Source of the DNA: Xanthobacter sp. YC-JY1
GTDB taxonomy: Bacteria > Pseudomonadota > Alphaproteobacteria > Rhizobiales > Xanthobacteraceae
Length of the DNA stretch: 64,000 nt
NCBI RefSeq assembly: GCF_021730305.1
Contig: NZ_CP032674.1
Span: forward strand, 2,589,001-2,653,000
Direction: 5' to 3'
Shown here: in pieces, positions 56,089 to 64,000 of the stretch
Numbering within the stretch: position 1 is the first letter of the stretch
Layout: the number at the start of each line of letters is the position of its first letter
The notes under the pieces: model-generated
The model's input: the letters and a program-made list of their open reading frames with translations, nothing else
Databases searched by the model: none
Told to the model about the DNA's origin: nothing
Program-made: the position numbers and the translations under genes

Positions 56089-56946
56089 TCAGGTGGCCCA
56101 CACGCGCGGTAGCGGGGCCTTTCGGAAAGCCATCAGAAACGAGGTTGCGGCGCGGCGCAACGTCCCTATGTCCGGGGCGAGCCAGCGCACGGCGAGAATG
56201 CCGTTCCAGGCGCTGGCGCCGGCCTCGCAGGGCACGCTCTCCGTGAGGGCGCGCGCCTCCTCGAGCCGCGCCTCTGCGTCGGGGGCGATGTAGAGAAGTG
56301 TCGCTAGCGCACGGGCACCGGCCGCGACCGCCGGACGCTCCAGCAGCGCGCCGATGGGGCCTTCAAGCCGGAAGGCATCGGCATAGACCAGCGCGCCGCC
56401 GCGCCGGATGCGCCAGTGGTCCTCAAGATGCCCCTCCCCCATCGCGTCGCCATGCGCGAGGCGGCCGAGCATGAGGCCCTCGAACGAGAGAAAGGTGGCA
56501 TCGGGCGCGATGTCCACCTCGTAGCGGCGCTTCAGCCGGGCGCGGTCGAACAGGATAGTTTCCTGTGGCAACCATTCCAGCCGCGCGCCCTCCTGCGCCG
56601 CGAGCGACACGGAGATCTCCGCCAAGGGCCCATCGGAGCGATAGACCTTCTCGGCGGCCGGCGTCGCGACGGTGAGGTGTGCGCCCGGACCGGCCGTCGC
56701 CTCGATCGTGAAGCGGTCGCCGCAGCAGACCCCGCCGGCGGTATTGACGATGACGGCTTCCAGCCCCGGCCCGCCGCGCGGCATCCGCACGCGCATGGCC
56801 CCGCCTTCCGCGAGGTCGGCCACGCGGGTCACCGCGCCGAACTGCGCGGCGGCGATGCGGACGCGGCCTTCGCTGCGCTGGCGCTGGGGTGGGAGGGGGG
56901 CCGACGTTTCGTCAGATCGCCATGAGGCGGCGAACATCGTCGCCAT
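56089..56946 (-). CDS. ureD: Urease accessory protein UreD
   Basis: Scaffold accessory protein (285 aa) that binds apo-urease and carries UreF and UreG. Family motifs: [22 protein letters not shown] near residue 40, [24 protein letters not shown] near residue 65 and [19 protein letters not shown] near residue 120. AGGAG lies 8 bases before this ATG, making it the best start; it overlaps the end of urtE, so transport and urease genes are linked in one transcript. Confidence 0.96.
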   Translation of the reverse strand: MATMFAASWRSDETSAPLPPQRQRSEGRVRIAAAQFGAVTRVADLAEGGAMRVRMPRGGPGLEAVIVNTAGGVCCGDRFTIEATAGPGAHLTVATPAAEKVYRSDGPLAEISVSLAAQEGARLEWLPQETILFDRARLKRRYEVDIAPDATFLSFEGLMLGRLAHGDAMGEGHLEDHWRIRRGGALVYADAFRLEGPIGALLERPAVAAGARALATLLYIAPDAEARLEEARALTESVPCEAGASAWNGILAVRWLAPDIGTLRRAATSFLMAFRKAPLPRVWAT

Positions 56947-57607
56947 CCAGCCCACTCCTGTCACCGCTTGCCACCACCTCGCCCCGGTCCATCAGGATGA
57001 AGCTGTCGGCGAGATCGCGGGCGAACTCGAAATACTGCTCCACCAGCACGATGGCCATGTCGCCCTTGTCCCGCAGGTAGGAAATCGCGCGGCCGATGTC
57101 CTTGATGATGGAGGGCTGGATGCCCTCGGTCGGCTCGTCCAGCACCAGCAGGCGCGGGCGGGTGACGAGGGCGCGGCCGATGGCAAGCTGCTGCTGCTGC
57201 CCGCCGGAGAGATCGCCGCCGCGGCGCCGGAGCATGGATTTCAGCACCGGAAAGAGGTCGAACACCTCCTGCGGCACATACTTCTCCTTGCCGGACAGCC
57301 GGGCATAACCCGTCTCCAGATTTTCCTTCACCGAGAGCAGCGGGAACACCTCCCGCCCCTGCGGCACGAAGCCGATGCCCATCGCCGCGCGGTCGGGCGT
57401 CGAGAGCTTCGAAATCTCCTTGCCGTCCAGCGTGATCGAGCCGCCGGCGATGGGCCGCTGGCCGACGATGGCGCGCAGGAGCGAGGTCTTGCCCACGCCA
57501 TTGCGGCCGAGCACGCACGTCACCTTGCCCGCCTCGGCCGAGACCGACACCTTCTTCAGGGTGTGGGCGGCGCCGTAATAGAGGTCGAGGTTCTCCACCT
57601 TCAGCAT
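56912..57607 (-). CDS. urtE: Urea ABC transporter ATPase UrtE
   Basis: Second ATPase of the urea importer (231 aa). Walker A LGRNGVGKTSLLRA at residues 35-48, signature LSGGQQQQLAIGRALV near residue 135, Walker B LLVLDEPTEGIQPS near residue 156. LivF-like, as for all UrtE. Start MLKVENLDLYYGAAH is conserved. It overlaps the ureD start and follows urtD by 4 bp. Confidence 0.97.
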   Translation of the reverse strand: MLKVENLDLYYGAAHTLKKVSVSAEAGKVTCVLGRNGVGKTSLLRAIVGQRPIAGGSITLDGKEISKLSTPDRAAMGIGFVPQGREVFPLLSVKENLETGYARLSGKEKYVPQEVFDLFPVLKSMLRRRGGDLSGGQQQQLAIGRALVTRPRLLVLDEPTEGIQPSIIKDIGRAISYLRDKGDMAIVLVEQYFEFARDLADSFILMDRGEVVASGDRSGLDGDDVRRLMAI

Positions 57608-57611
57608 GGCC

Positions 57612-58469
57612 TCACCTCCCCAGATACACTTCGATGACGCGATCGTCGGCACTCACCTGATCGAGCGGACCTTCGGCCAGCACCGAGCCCTCGTGCAGCA
57701 CCGTGACCTTCACGTCGAGGTCGCGCACGAACTGCATGTCGTGCTCCACCACCACCACAGAGCGGGTCTTGGCGATTTCCCTGAGGAGCACGGCGGTGTC
57801 CGCCGTCTCCTGGTCGGTCATGCCGGCGGCGGGTTCGTCAACGAGCAGCAGGCGCGGCTCCTGCGCCAGCAGCATGCCGATTTCCAGCCATTGCTTCTGT
57901 CCGTGGGAGAGGTCGCCGGCGCGGCGATGGCGGCTGTCCTTGAGGCGCACGCGCTCCAGAAGCTCCTCCACCCGCTCGCGCTCGTGGCGGCTCGGATTCC
58001 ACTCGATGTTGGCGAAGGGGCGACGGTCGGCCTTCACCGCGAGGAGGACGTTGTCCTCCACCGAATGCATGTCGAAAACGGTCGGCGTCTGGAACTTGCG
58101 GCCGATGCCGAGCTGGGCGATGGCCGCCTCATCCATGCTGGTGAGGTCGTTGGTGCCGGCGAAGAGGGCCACGCCCTGGTTGGGGCGGGTCTTGCCGGTG
58201 ATGACGTCCATCATCGTCGTCTTGCCGGCGCCGTTGGGGCCGATGATGGCCCGCATCTCCGCCTCGCCGATGACGAGGGAGAGCGCGTTCAGCGCCCGGA
58301 AGCCGTCGAAGGAGACCGTGATGTTGTCGAGATAGAGCAGCGCCGGGGTCAGGGCCATCGGGTCCGGGCCGGGCTGCTCCGCCTTCAGGAAGCCGAGCTC
58401 GGCTTCCAGCGAGAGTGCGCCATGCGACTTGACGGCATAGGGATCGGCAGAGGGAGAAAGCATGCTCAT
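57612..58469 (-). CDS. urtD: Urea ABC transporter ATPase UrtD
   Basis: First ATPase of the urea importer (285 aa). It has an N-terminal extension of about 40 residues before the ABC domain (LLYLDNITVSFDGFRALNALS), Walker A IIGPNGAGKTTMMDVITG near residue 78, signature DLSHGQKQWLEIGMLL near residue 190 and Walker B LLLVDEPAAGMTDQE near residue 210. GGAG lies 8 bases upstream of the chosen ATG. LivG-like. It is 5 bp after urtC. Confidence 0.96.
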   Translation of the reverse strand: MSMLSPSADPYAVKSHGALSLEAELGFLKAEQPGPDPMALTPALLYLDNITVSFDGFRALNALSLVIGEAEMRAIIGPNGAGKTTMMDVITGKTRPNQGVALFAGTNDLTSMDEAAIAQLGIGRKFQTPTVFDMHSVEDNVLLAVKADRRPFANIEWNPSRHERERVEELLERVRLKDSRHRRAGDLSHGQKQWLEIGMLLAQEPRLLLVDEPAAGMTDQETADTAVLLREIAKTRSVVVVEHDMQFVRDLDVKVTVLHEGSVLAEGPLDQVSADDRVIEVYLGR

Positions 58470-58474
58470 GGGGC

Positions 58475-59608
58475 TCACTCCGCCGGGGTCGCGCTGGGGG
58501 TGGGTGCCGAGGACGGCCGGCGGGCCTTCCACTTCTCGGAGAGGCTGGCCGCGAGGCCGAGCACGCCCTTGGGCAGGAACAGCGTGACCAGCACGAACAG
58601 TGCGCCGAGGGCGAACAGCCAGGCCTCCGGCAGCACGCCGGTGAACCAGGTCTTGCCAGCATTGACGATGAGCGCGCCCAGCGCCGCGCCGACCAGTGTG
58701 CCGCGCCCGCCCACCGCCACCCAGATCACCATCTCGATGGACTGGGCGGGGGCGAACTCCGACGGGTTGATGATGCCCACTTGCGGCACGTAGAGCGCCC
58801 CGGCGACACCTGCCAGCATGGCCGAGAGCACCCAGGCGACCAGCTTGTAGTTCTCCACCCGGTAGCCGAGGAACCGGGTGCGGCTCTCCGCGTCGCGCAC
58901 CGCCACCAGCACCTTGCCGTATTTGGAGGTGACGAGCGCCCGGCACAGCACATAGCCCGCCGCCAGCGCCACCGCCGAGAGCACGAACAGCACGAGGCGG
59001 GTCGAGGGCGCGGAGATGGGGAAGCCGAGGATGTCCTTGAAATCGGTGAGGCCGTTGTTGCCGCCGAAGCCCATGTCGTTCCGGAAGAAGGCGAGCATGA
59101 GCGCGAAGGTCATCGCCTGCGTGATGATGGAGAGATAGACGCCGGTGACGCGCGAGCGGAAGGCGAACCAGCCGAACACGAAGGCGAGCGCCCCCGGCAC
59201 CAGCACCACCATGAGCATGGCGAAGGGGAAGATGTTGAAGCCTTCCCAGAACCAGGGCAGTTCCTTGTAGTTCAGGAACACCATGAAATCGGGCAGCACC
59301 GGATTGCCGTAGACGCCGCGCGCGCCGATCTGGCGCATGAGGTACATGCCCATGGCGTAGCCGCCGAGGGCGAAGAAGGCGCCGTGTCCGAGCGACAGCA
59401 CCCCGCAATAGCCCCACACCAGATCCACCGCCACGGCGAGCAGCGCGTAGCACAGATACTTGCCGAGCAGCGGGATCATGTAGTCCGGCACATGGAGCGG
59501 ATTGCCGGGGGGCAGCAGCAGGTTCGAGGCGGGGATGAGCACGCCCGCCGCCAGCACCGCGAGGAGGAAGATGCCGCCGGTGCGGTCGATGATGCGGGTG
59601 CGGTTCAT
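58475..59608 (-). CDS. urtC: Urea ABC transporter permease UrtC
   Basis: LivM-type permease subunit (377 aa, about ten helices) in the inner membrane. Conserved segment VWGYCGVLSLGHGAFFALGGYAMGMYLM near residue 64 and the ABC-contact EAA-like region RDAESRTRFLGYRVENYKLVAWVLSAMLAGVAGALYVPQ near residue 230. The gene begins within the urtB stop codon (ATGA overlap). Confidence 0.97.
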   Translation of the reverse strand: MNRTRIIDRTGGIFLLAVLAAGVLIPASNLLLPPGNPLHVPDYMIPLLGKYLCYALLAVAVDLVWGYCGVLSLGHGAFFALGGYAMGMYLMRQIGARGVYGNPVLPDFMVFLNYKELPWFWEGFNIFPFAMLMVVLVPGALAFVFGWFAFRSRVTGVYLSIITQAMTFALMLAFFRNDMGFGGNNGLTDFKDILGFPISAPSTRLVLFVLSAVALAAGYVLCRALVTSKYGKVLVAVRDAESRTRFLGYRVENYKLVAWVLSAMLAGVAGALYVPQVGIINPSEFAPAQSIEMVIWVAVGGRGTLVGAALGALIVNAGKTWFTGVLPEAWLFALGALFVLVTLFLPKGVLGLAASLSEKWKARRPSSAPTPSATPAE

Positions 59609-61272
59609 GATTCCACCGCCCGGCCCTTGAGCGCGAACAGACCGCGCGGGCGCTTCTGGATGAACAGGATGATGAAGACGAGCAGCAGGATCTTGCCCAG
59701 CACCGCGCCGGCAAAGGGCTCAAGAAGCTTGTTGGCCACGCCCAGCGTGAAGGCACCCACCAGCGTGCCCCAGAGGTTCCCCACGCCGCCGAACACCACC
59801 ACCATGAAGCTGTCGATGATGTAGCCCTGCCCGAGGTTGGGGCTCACATTGTCGATCTGCGAGAGCGCCACGCCGGCAATGCCGGCGATGCCCGAGCCGA
59901 GGCCGAAGGTGAGCGCATCGATGCGCCCGGTGCGGATGCCCATGGCCGCCGCCATGCGCCGGTTCTGCGTCACCGCCCGCACATAGAGGCCGAGCGGCGT
60001 TCGCCGGAGCACCAGCAGCAGGGTGAAGAACACGATCAGCGCGAAGCAGATGATCCAGAGCCGGTTGTAGGTGATGGACAATTGCCCGATCTGGAACGCG
60101 CCGGACATCCACGAGGGCGCACCGACCTCCTGGTTGGTGGGGCCGAACACGCTGCGCACCGCCTGCTGGAGGATCAGCGAAACACCCCAGGTGGCGAGCA
60201 GGGTTTCGAGCGGCCGGCCATAGAGGAAGCGGATCACCGTCCGCTCGATGAGGATGCCCACGAGCGCCGTGAACAGGAAGGCCAGCGGCAAAGCGATGGT
60301 CAGCGACCAGTCGAACAGATAAGGCGCCTTCTGGCGGATCAGCTCCTGCACCACGAAGGTGGTGTAGGCGCCCAGCATCACCATCTCGCCATGGGCCATG
60401 TTGATGACGCCCATGACACCGAAGGTGATGGCGAGGCCGATGGCCGCCAGCAGCAGAACGGAGCCGAGCGAGAGGCCGTACCAGACATTCTGCACCACGG
60501 CCCAGAACTTGAGGCTCTCCTCGGCCTTCGTGATGCCCGCCTCGGCCGCGGCCTTGAGGGCCGGCGGCGAATTCGCCGGCAGGCTGCGCAGCAGGCTGAT
60601 GGATTCCTGATCGCCGCGCGCGGCGATGAGCTGGATGGCGGCGCGGCGATCCGGCTCGGGCGCGTCGGCCTTGCCGATGAGGATGGCGGCGCGGGCCTGC
60701 GCCAGCGCGGCCTTCACGGCCGGCACGGTTTCCTTGGCGATGGCCGCCTCGACCGTGGGCAGCGCCGCAGCATCGCGAGACTTGAACACGGCGGCGGCGG
60801 CATCGAGCCGCTTCGCCGGATCAGCATTGAGCAGCGTCAGCGCCCCGGCCGCGGCATCGAGCGCGCGGCGGACTCGGTTGTTGGCCCGCACCGGCGAGAG
60901 ATTGGCCGGCGCGCTGCCGACGATGGCGCCCGTGGCCGGATCGACCATGCCGCTGGGGGTGCGGATGAAGACGGCCTTGGTCGCCGGATCATAAAGCAGG
61001 TTGCCGGCGGCCAGCGCCTCGACCACGGCGGCGGCCTGCGGGCTGCCCGAAGTGGCGAGCGCCGCGACCGCATCGGTCGTGTCGGAATAGCTGTCGTTGC
61101 CGAACTTGGCGATGATGCCGGAAATGTCCGGCTGGCTCTGCGCGCGGGCGGGGACCGAAGCCACGAGCCCGGCCATCAGCACGGCAAGAAAGGAAAGAAA
61201 GAGGGTCCGCAGCGTGCTGGGCGAGACGTTCGCCTGCGGTACGGGAAGGGGCAGCCGCATCATTCGGGTCAT
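59605..61272 (-). CDS. urtB: Urea ABC transporter permease UrtB
   Basis: LivH-type permease (555 aa) with an N-terminal signal-like helix (LRTLFLSFLAVLMAGLVASV) and a periplasmic Ala-rich domain of about 230 residues, both typical of UrtB and absent from amino-acid LivH. The membrane part starts near residue 260 (WYGLSLGSVLLLAAIGLAITFGVMGVINMAHGEMVMLGAY). Coupling segment RRTPLGLYVRAVTQNRRMAAAMGI near residue 425. It lies 192 bp downstream of urtA, with a GC-rich hairpin in the gap. Confidence 0.97.
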   Translation of the reverse strand: MTRMMRLPLPVPQANVSPSTLRTLFLSFLAVLMAGLVASVPARAQSQPDISGIIAKFGNDSYSDTTDAVAALATSGSPQAAAVVEALAAGNLLYDPATKAVFIRTPSGMVDPATGAIVGSAPANLSPVRANNRVRRALDAAAGALTLLNADPAKRLDAAAAVFKSRDAAALPTVEAAIAKETVPAVKAALAQARAAILIGKADAPEPDRRAAIQLIAARGDQESISLLRSLPANSPPALKAAAEAGITKAEESLKFWAVVQNVWYGLSLGSVLLLAAIGLAITFGVMGVINMAHGEMVMLGAYTTFVVQELIRQKAPYLFDWSLTIALPLAFLFTALVGILIERTVIRFLYGRPLETLLATWGVSLILQQAVRSVFGPTNQEVGAPSWMSGAFQIGQLSITYNRLWIICFALIVFFTLLLVLRRTPLGLYVRAVTQNRRMAAAMGIRTGRIDALTFGLGSGIAGIAGVALSQIDNVSPNLGQGYIIDSFMVVVFGGVGNLWGTLVGAFTLGVANKLLEPFAGAVLGKILLLVFIILFIQKRPRGLFALKGRAVES

Positions 61273-61325
61273 CCGCTCCGGCGCGGCCGGGCAAGCCGGC
61301 GGCCCTTATCGGGAGTGCAGCAGGG

Positions 61326-61353
61326 CTCCCCCTCCCCTTACGGGGAGAGGGAG
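61326..61353 (-). repeat. GC-rich hairpin between urtA and urtB
   Basis: CTCCCC (61332-61337) pairs with GGGGAG (61342-61347) around TTAC, and the outer CTCCC/GGGAG extend it to about 28 bp. The sequence looks like an intergenic palindromic repeat, and it lies where a stem could partly stop or protect the transcript, keeping urtA mRNA more abundant than the rest. Confidence 0.5.
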
Positions 61354-61464
61354 GGGCGCCCCGAAGGACGGTACGAGAGGTCGAGATAAAACCTTGAAGA
61401 GCCTTCGGCAGGCCGCGGGGACCGATGATCCCCGCGCTATGGCAGCCGCTTAGTTTGCAGGCGC

Positions 61465-62775
61465 CTACTTGGCGGCCGCACCCAGGCATTTGTTGGTCGT
61501 GGTGTCGTAGTTGCCGCAATTGTACTTGACCCAGTCGGCAACGAGGTTCTTCGAACCTTCGAGGTACTTGGACCAGGCTTCGCCGGGGATCAGGTCCTTG
61601 GTCTTCCACACCACGTCGAACTGGCCGTTGTCCTTGATCTCACCGATGAAGACCGGCTTGGTGATGTGGTGGTTCGGCAGCATCTGCGAGACGCCGCCCG
61701 TGAGGTTGGCCTGCTGGATGCCCGGCAGGGTGGCGATGACCTTGTCCGGATCGGTCGTGCCGGCCTTCTCCACCGCCTTCACCCACATGTTGAAGCCGAT
61801 GTAATGGGCTTCCATCGGGTCGTTGGTGACGCGCTTCGGATTCTTGGTGAAGGCGTGCCACTTGTCGATGAACGCCTTGTTCTCGGGCGTGTCGATGGAC
61901 ATGAAGTAGTTCCAGGCCGCGAGGTGGCCGAGGAGCGGCTTGGTGTCGATGCCGGCGAGCTCTTCCTCGCCCACCGAGAAGGCCACGACCGGGATATCGG
62001 TCGCCTTGATGCCCTGGTTGGCCAGCTCCTTGTAGAAGGGCACGTTGGCGTCACCGTTGATGGTGGAGACCACGGCGGTCTTCTTGCCAGCAGAGCCGAA
62101 CTTCTTGATGTCGGAGACGATCGTCTGCCAGTCGGAATGACCGAACGGCGTGTAGTTGATCATGATGTCCTCGGCCTTCACGCCGCGGGACTTCAGATAG
62201 GCTTCAAGGATCTTATTGGTGGTGCGGGGATAGACATAGTCGGTGCCCGCGAGCACCCAGCGCTCCACCTTCTCCTCGTTCGCGAGGTAGTCCACCGCCG
62301 GGATGGCCTGCTGGTTCGGCGCGGCGCCGGTGTAGAACACGTTGCGCTCGCTCTCCTCACCCTCGTACTGCACGGGGTAGAAGAGGATGTTGTTCAGCTC
62401 CTTGAACACCGGGAGCACGGACTTGCGGGACACCGAGGTCCAGCAGCCGAACACGGCCGCGACCTTGTCCTTGGTGATCAGCTCACGGGCCTTCTCGGCG
62501 AACAGCGGCCAGTTGGAGGCCGGGTCCACCACCACGGCCTCAAGCTTCTTGCCGAGCAGGCCGCCCTTCTTGTTCTGCTCTTCGATGAGCATGAGCATCA
62601 CGTCCTTCAGCGTGGTCTCGCTGATGGCCATGGTGCCCGACAGTGAATGCAGGATGCCGACCTTGATGGTGTCTTCGGCCCGTGCCGCGCCCACTCCCAT
62701 CGTGCCCGCGACGACGGCGGCAGCGGCGAGCGCCCCGAATCCCCTCCTGGTCGTCCGTCCCAGCAAACCGAGCAT
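61465..62775 (-). CDS. urtA: Urea ABC transporter substrate-binding protein UrtA
   Basis: Periplasmic urea-binding protein (436 aa). The N-terminus TTRRGFGALAAAAVVAGTMG, ending ARAED near residue 34, is a twin-arginine-like signal. Mature domain: IKVGILHSLSGTMAISETTLKDVMLMLIEE, VAAVFGCWTSVSRKSVLPVFKELNNILFYPVQYEGEE, and AIPAVDYL, all highly conserved in UrtA. First gene of the array, preceded by a sigma-54-type promoter. High-affinity uptake under nitrogen limitation is the expected role. Confidence 0.98.
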   Translation of the reverse strand: MLGLLGRTTRRGFGALAAAAVVAGTMGVGAARAEDTIKVGILHSLSGTMAISETTLKDVMLMLIEEQNKKGGLLGKKLEAVVVDPASNWPLFAEKARELITKDKVAAVFGCWTSVSRKSVLPVFKELNNILFYPVQYEGEESERNVFYTGAAPNQQAIPAVDYLANEEKVERWVLAGTDYVYPRTTNKILEAYLKSRGVKAEDIMINYTPFGHSDWQTIVSDIKKFGSAGKKTAVVSTINGDANVPFYKELANQGIKATDIPVVAFSVGEEELAGIDTKPLLGHLAAWNYFMSIDTPENKAFIDKWHAFTKNPKRVTNDPMEAHYIGFNMWVKAVEKAGTTDPDKVIATLPGIQQANLTGGVSQMLPNHHITKPVFIGEIKDNGQFDVVWKTKDLIPGEAWSKYLEGSKNLVADWVKYNCGNYDTTTNKCLGAAAK

Positions 62776-62827
62776 GCGCTCTCTCCCCTATTCCGACGGC
62801 CCAAGCGGGGCCGACCAATGGAGAGTG

Positions 62828-62844
62828 AGCAAGGCGCGTGCCAA
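62828..62844 (-). promoter_or_regulatory. Sigma-54 promoter of the urt-ure array
   Basis: On the minus strand the sequence reads TTGGCACG, four bases, TTGCT, a full match to the -24/-12 consensus YTGGCACG-N4-TTGCW. The -12 GC lies about 55 bp upstream of the urtA ATG, giving a leader of roughly 40 nt. NtrC encoded in this window, which retains the GSFTGA loop, is the natural activator. Confidence 0.85.
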
Positions 62845-63147
62845 GGCCGGTTGCACCGCACAGTCGGGCGCCACACAATACCTCGCTCCAATCCCGCTTG
62901 AGGCCATGGGAGGGAGGCGGAGGCGAATGCCCACGTATTGGGCAGGGCGGCGAATTGCAAATGGCTAAAATTGCATCATCGGCGCCAATCCATGCATGCA
63001 ACGGCCGAAAAGGGTAATTCTATACAGCCTCAAACGCGACTGCGCCCTGCTGAAACAAGACTCTCTTCGGAAGGCGACTGCGCAGCGATTAAGCAGCAGC
63101 CCCGGCGCAGCGCGCCGCCTCGTTCCCCTCGCGCAGCGTAACGAGAG

Positions 63148-63175
63148 GCCGTGCGCAGCGATCGCCGCGCACGGC
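63148..63175 (-). terminator. Hairpin after the 25-residue gene
   Basis: GCCGTGCGC (63148-63156) pairs perfectly with GCGCACGGC (63167-63175) around 10 bases, 8 bp past the stop codon. No uridine tract is seen; the function as terminator is uncertain. Confidence 0.5.
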
Positions 63176-63182
63176 TCCAGCC

Positions 63183-63260
63183 TCAGAGGAAGTTGAAGAG
63201 GTACAGGAGGACGATAACCGAGATCGGAACGCCCATGATCCAAAGTAGAATTCCGCGCAT
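63183..63260 (-). CDS. 25-residue hydrophobic peptide
   Basis: Tiny ORF encoding a single membrane helix: the start MRGILLWIMG is followed by VPISVIVLLYLFNFL to the end. GGAG and AAGGA lie within 14 bases of the ATG, and a stem follows the stop. Its sequence resembles very short membrane peptides I recall from other Hyphomicrobiales, which supports it being real. Function unknown. It is divergent from the carbonic anhydrase gene. Confidence 0.6.
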   Translation of the reverse strand: MRGILLWIMGVPISVIVLLYLFNFL

Positions 63261-63394
63261 GTCCTTGGCTCCACAGGTTTTCAAGCTTTCGCGATGAGAA
63301 CGTGGCAAGGCGAAGTCCGGTTCCGCGCGGCATGCTCTTGACTTGTCCGCGAAGCTCAGACTTCCGTGGCCGCGTAACTGAAGGGAGCGATCGC

Positions 63395-64000
63395 GTGGAC
63401 GAACTGATCTCCGGCTACCAACGGTTTCGCGAAACGGCATGGCCCGAGCGCAAGCTGCTGTTCGAGCGGCTGGCGGCGCGCGGCCAGAAGCCGGAAACGC
63501 TTGTGATCGCCTGCTCGGACAGCCGCGTCGATCCGCAGATGATCTTCGACGCCGGCCCGGGCGAGATGTTCGTGGTGCGCAACGTCGCCAATCTCGTCCC
63601 GCCGTTCATGCCCGACGCCAACTATCACGGTACGTCGGCAGCCATTGAGTTCGCGGTGCGGGTGCTGAAGGTGAAGCAGGTCGTGGTGCTCGGCCACGCC
63701 CAGTGCGGCGGCATCCATGCGCTGCTCGACGGGGCGCCTCCCGGCGCGGAGGATTTCGTCGCCGGCTGGATGAAGATCGCCGAGCCCGCCCGTCTGATGG
63801 CCGAGGATGCCAACCTGCCGGCCGACGAGCGCCAGCGCTTCTGCGAGCAGTGCTGCGTCAAGCTCTCCCTCGCCAACCTCGCCGGCTTCCCCTGGGTCGC
63901 CGAGCGGGTCGCCGAAGGAGACCTCAAGCTGCACGGCGCCTATTTCGGCGTGGCCACCGGCCGCCTGGAGATGCTGGCAGACGACGGCACCTTCAAGCCC
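63395..64000 (+). CDS. Beta-carbonic anhydrase (partial, runs off the window)
   Basis: First 202 codons of a zinc enzyme interconverting CO2 and bicarbonate. Zinc ligands in LVIACSDSRVDPQMIFDAGPG (Cys and Asp near residues 39-41) and LGHAQCGGIHALL (His and Cys near residues 97-100); RNVANLVPP lies between. It starts at GTG with AAGGGAG 8 bases upstream. The type resembles cytosolic CynT/Can enzymes. Urease next door releases carbamate and CO2, so proximity may be functional, but it is divergent and separately expressed. Confidence 0.93.
   Translation, partial: MDELISGYQRFRETAWPERKLLFERLAARGQKPETLVIACSDSRVDPQMIFDAGPGEMFVVRNVANLVPPFMPDANYHGTSAAIEFAVRVLKVKQVVVLGHAQCGGIHALLDGAPPGAEDFVAGWMKIAEPARLMAEDANLPADERQRFCEQCCVKLSLANLAGFPWVAERVAEGDLKLHGAYFGVATGRLEMLADDGTFKP

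Larger units (their letters stand above)
62776..63182. other. Regulatory gap upstream of urtA
   Basis: About 400 bp. The urtA-proximal part holds the sigma-54 element (62828-62844). Further upstream lie the half-site-like TGCACC (62852-62857) and two copies of ATTGCA (near 62953 and 62970), possible activator contacts. Next to the 25-codon gene is a hairpin (63148-63175). I see no credible gene here. Confidence 0.5.

Overview
The window is GC-rich chromosomal DNA that looks like an alphaproteobacterium of the Hyphomicrobiales, most likely the Xanthobacter/Azorhizobium/Ancylobacter group. The grounds are gene order and family type: a nifR3(dusB)-ntrB-ntrC cluster followed by ntrY-ntrX, a fused IspD-IspF enzyme, PopZ, an ExoR-like Sel1 protein, a pcm-tolC-popZ-valS block, a fused UreA-UreB and a paired half-size ChrA. 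The genus is inferred; I could run no search.

Layout. 1-12.3 kb (minus strand): dusB-ntrB-ntrC, then modA with its own terminator-promoter junction and a ModE-box-like palindrome, then ntrY-ntrX, trkA, trkH and a D-amino-acid aminotransferase. 12.5-19.8 kb: ispDF and pncC (plus), a SPOR-domain protein, argS and dgt (minus), erpA (plus). 19.9-25 kb: a two-gene polysaccharide O-acetylation cassette (AlgJ/X-like and MBOAT), xthA, a GFA-family protein and an exoR-like gene. 25-31.6 kb: valS, popZ, tolC, pcm, then a group III truncated haemoglobin. 32-35.2 kb is an accessory patch: a secreted chitin-binding/FnIII protein, a decayed glycosyltransferase fragment and an intact family-2 glycosyltransferase. 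35.3-38.6 kb: tRNA-Cys, an ABC exporter, tRNA-Asn, tRNA-Pro and two small genes. 38.7-44.7 kb: a porin-like outer-membrane protein, a CYTH-like protein, chrA halves, a DUF192 protein, a double cold-shock protein, a sirtuin and a glyoxalase. 44.8-46.7 kb: tRNA-Glu, then a secreted trypsin-like protease with a small secreted partner. 46.7-50.9 kb: yhhQ, an rRNA methyltransferase, tlyA and two paralogous exported proteins. 50.9-62.8 kb (minus): one long nitrogen-scavenging array, urtABCDE-ureD-ureAB-ureC-dps-ureEFG. The window ends with a 25-residue membrane peptide gene and the first 202 codons of a beta-carbonic anhydrase.

How it fits together. The right end imports urea by an ABC system and hydrolyses it with a nickel urease. 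Just upstream of urtA is a near-perfect sigma-54 -24/-12 element, and the left end encodes the NtrB/NtrC pair that normally activates such promoters, so the two ends probably form one nitrogen-limitation circuit. NtrX lacks the GAFTGA loop and is therefore unlikely to act through sigma-54.

The best candidates for something new are: (1) the S1 protease and small OB-fold-like secreted protein at 45223-46691, which by eye resemble an AB-toxin-style protease/binding pair; (2) a compact RNA structure between ureC and dps that would bury the dps ribosome-binding site in a 10-bp stem; (3) the insertion of dps into the urease operon; (4) a pair of exported paralogs of unknown function at 49763-50897.
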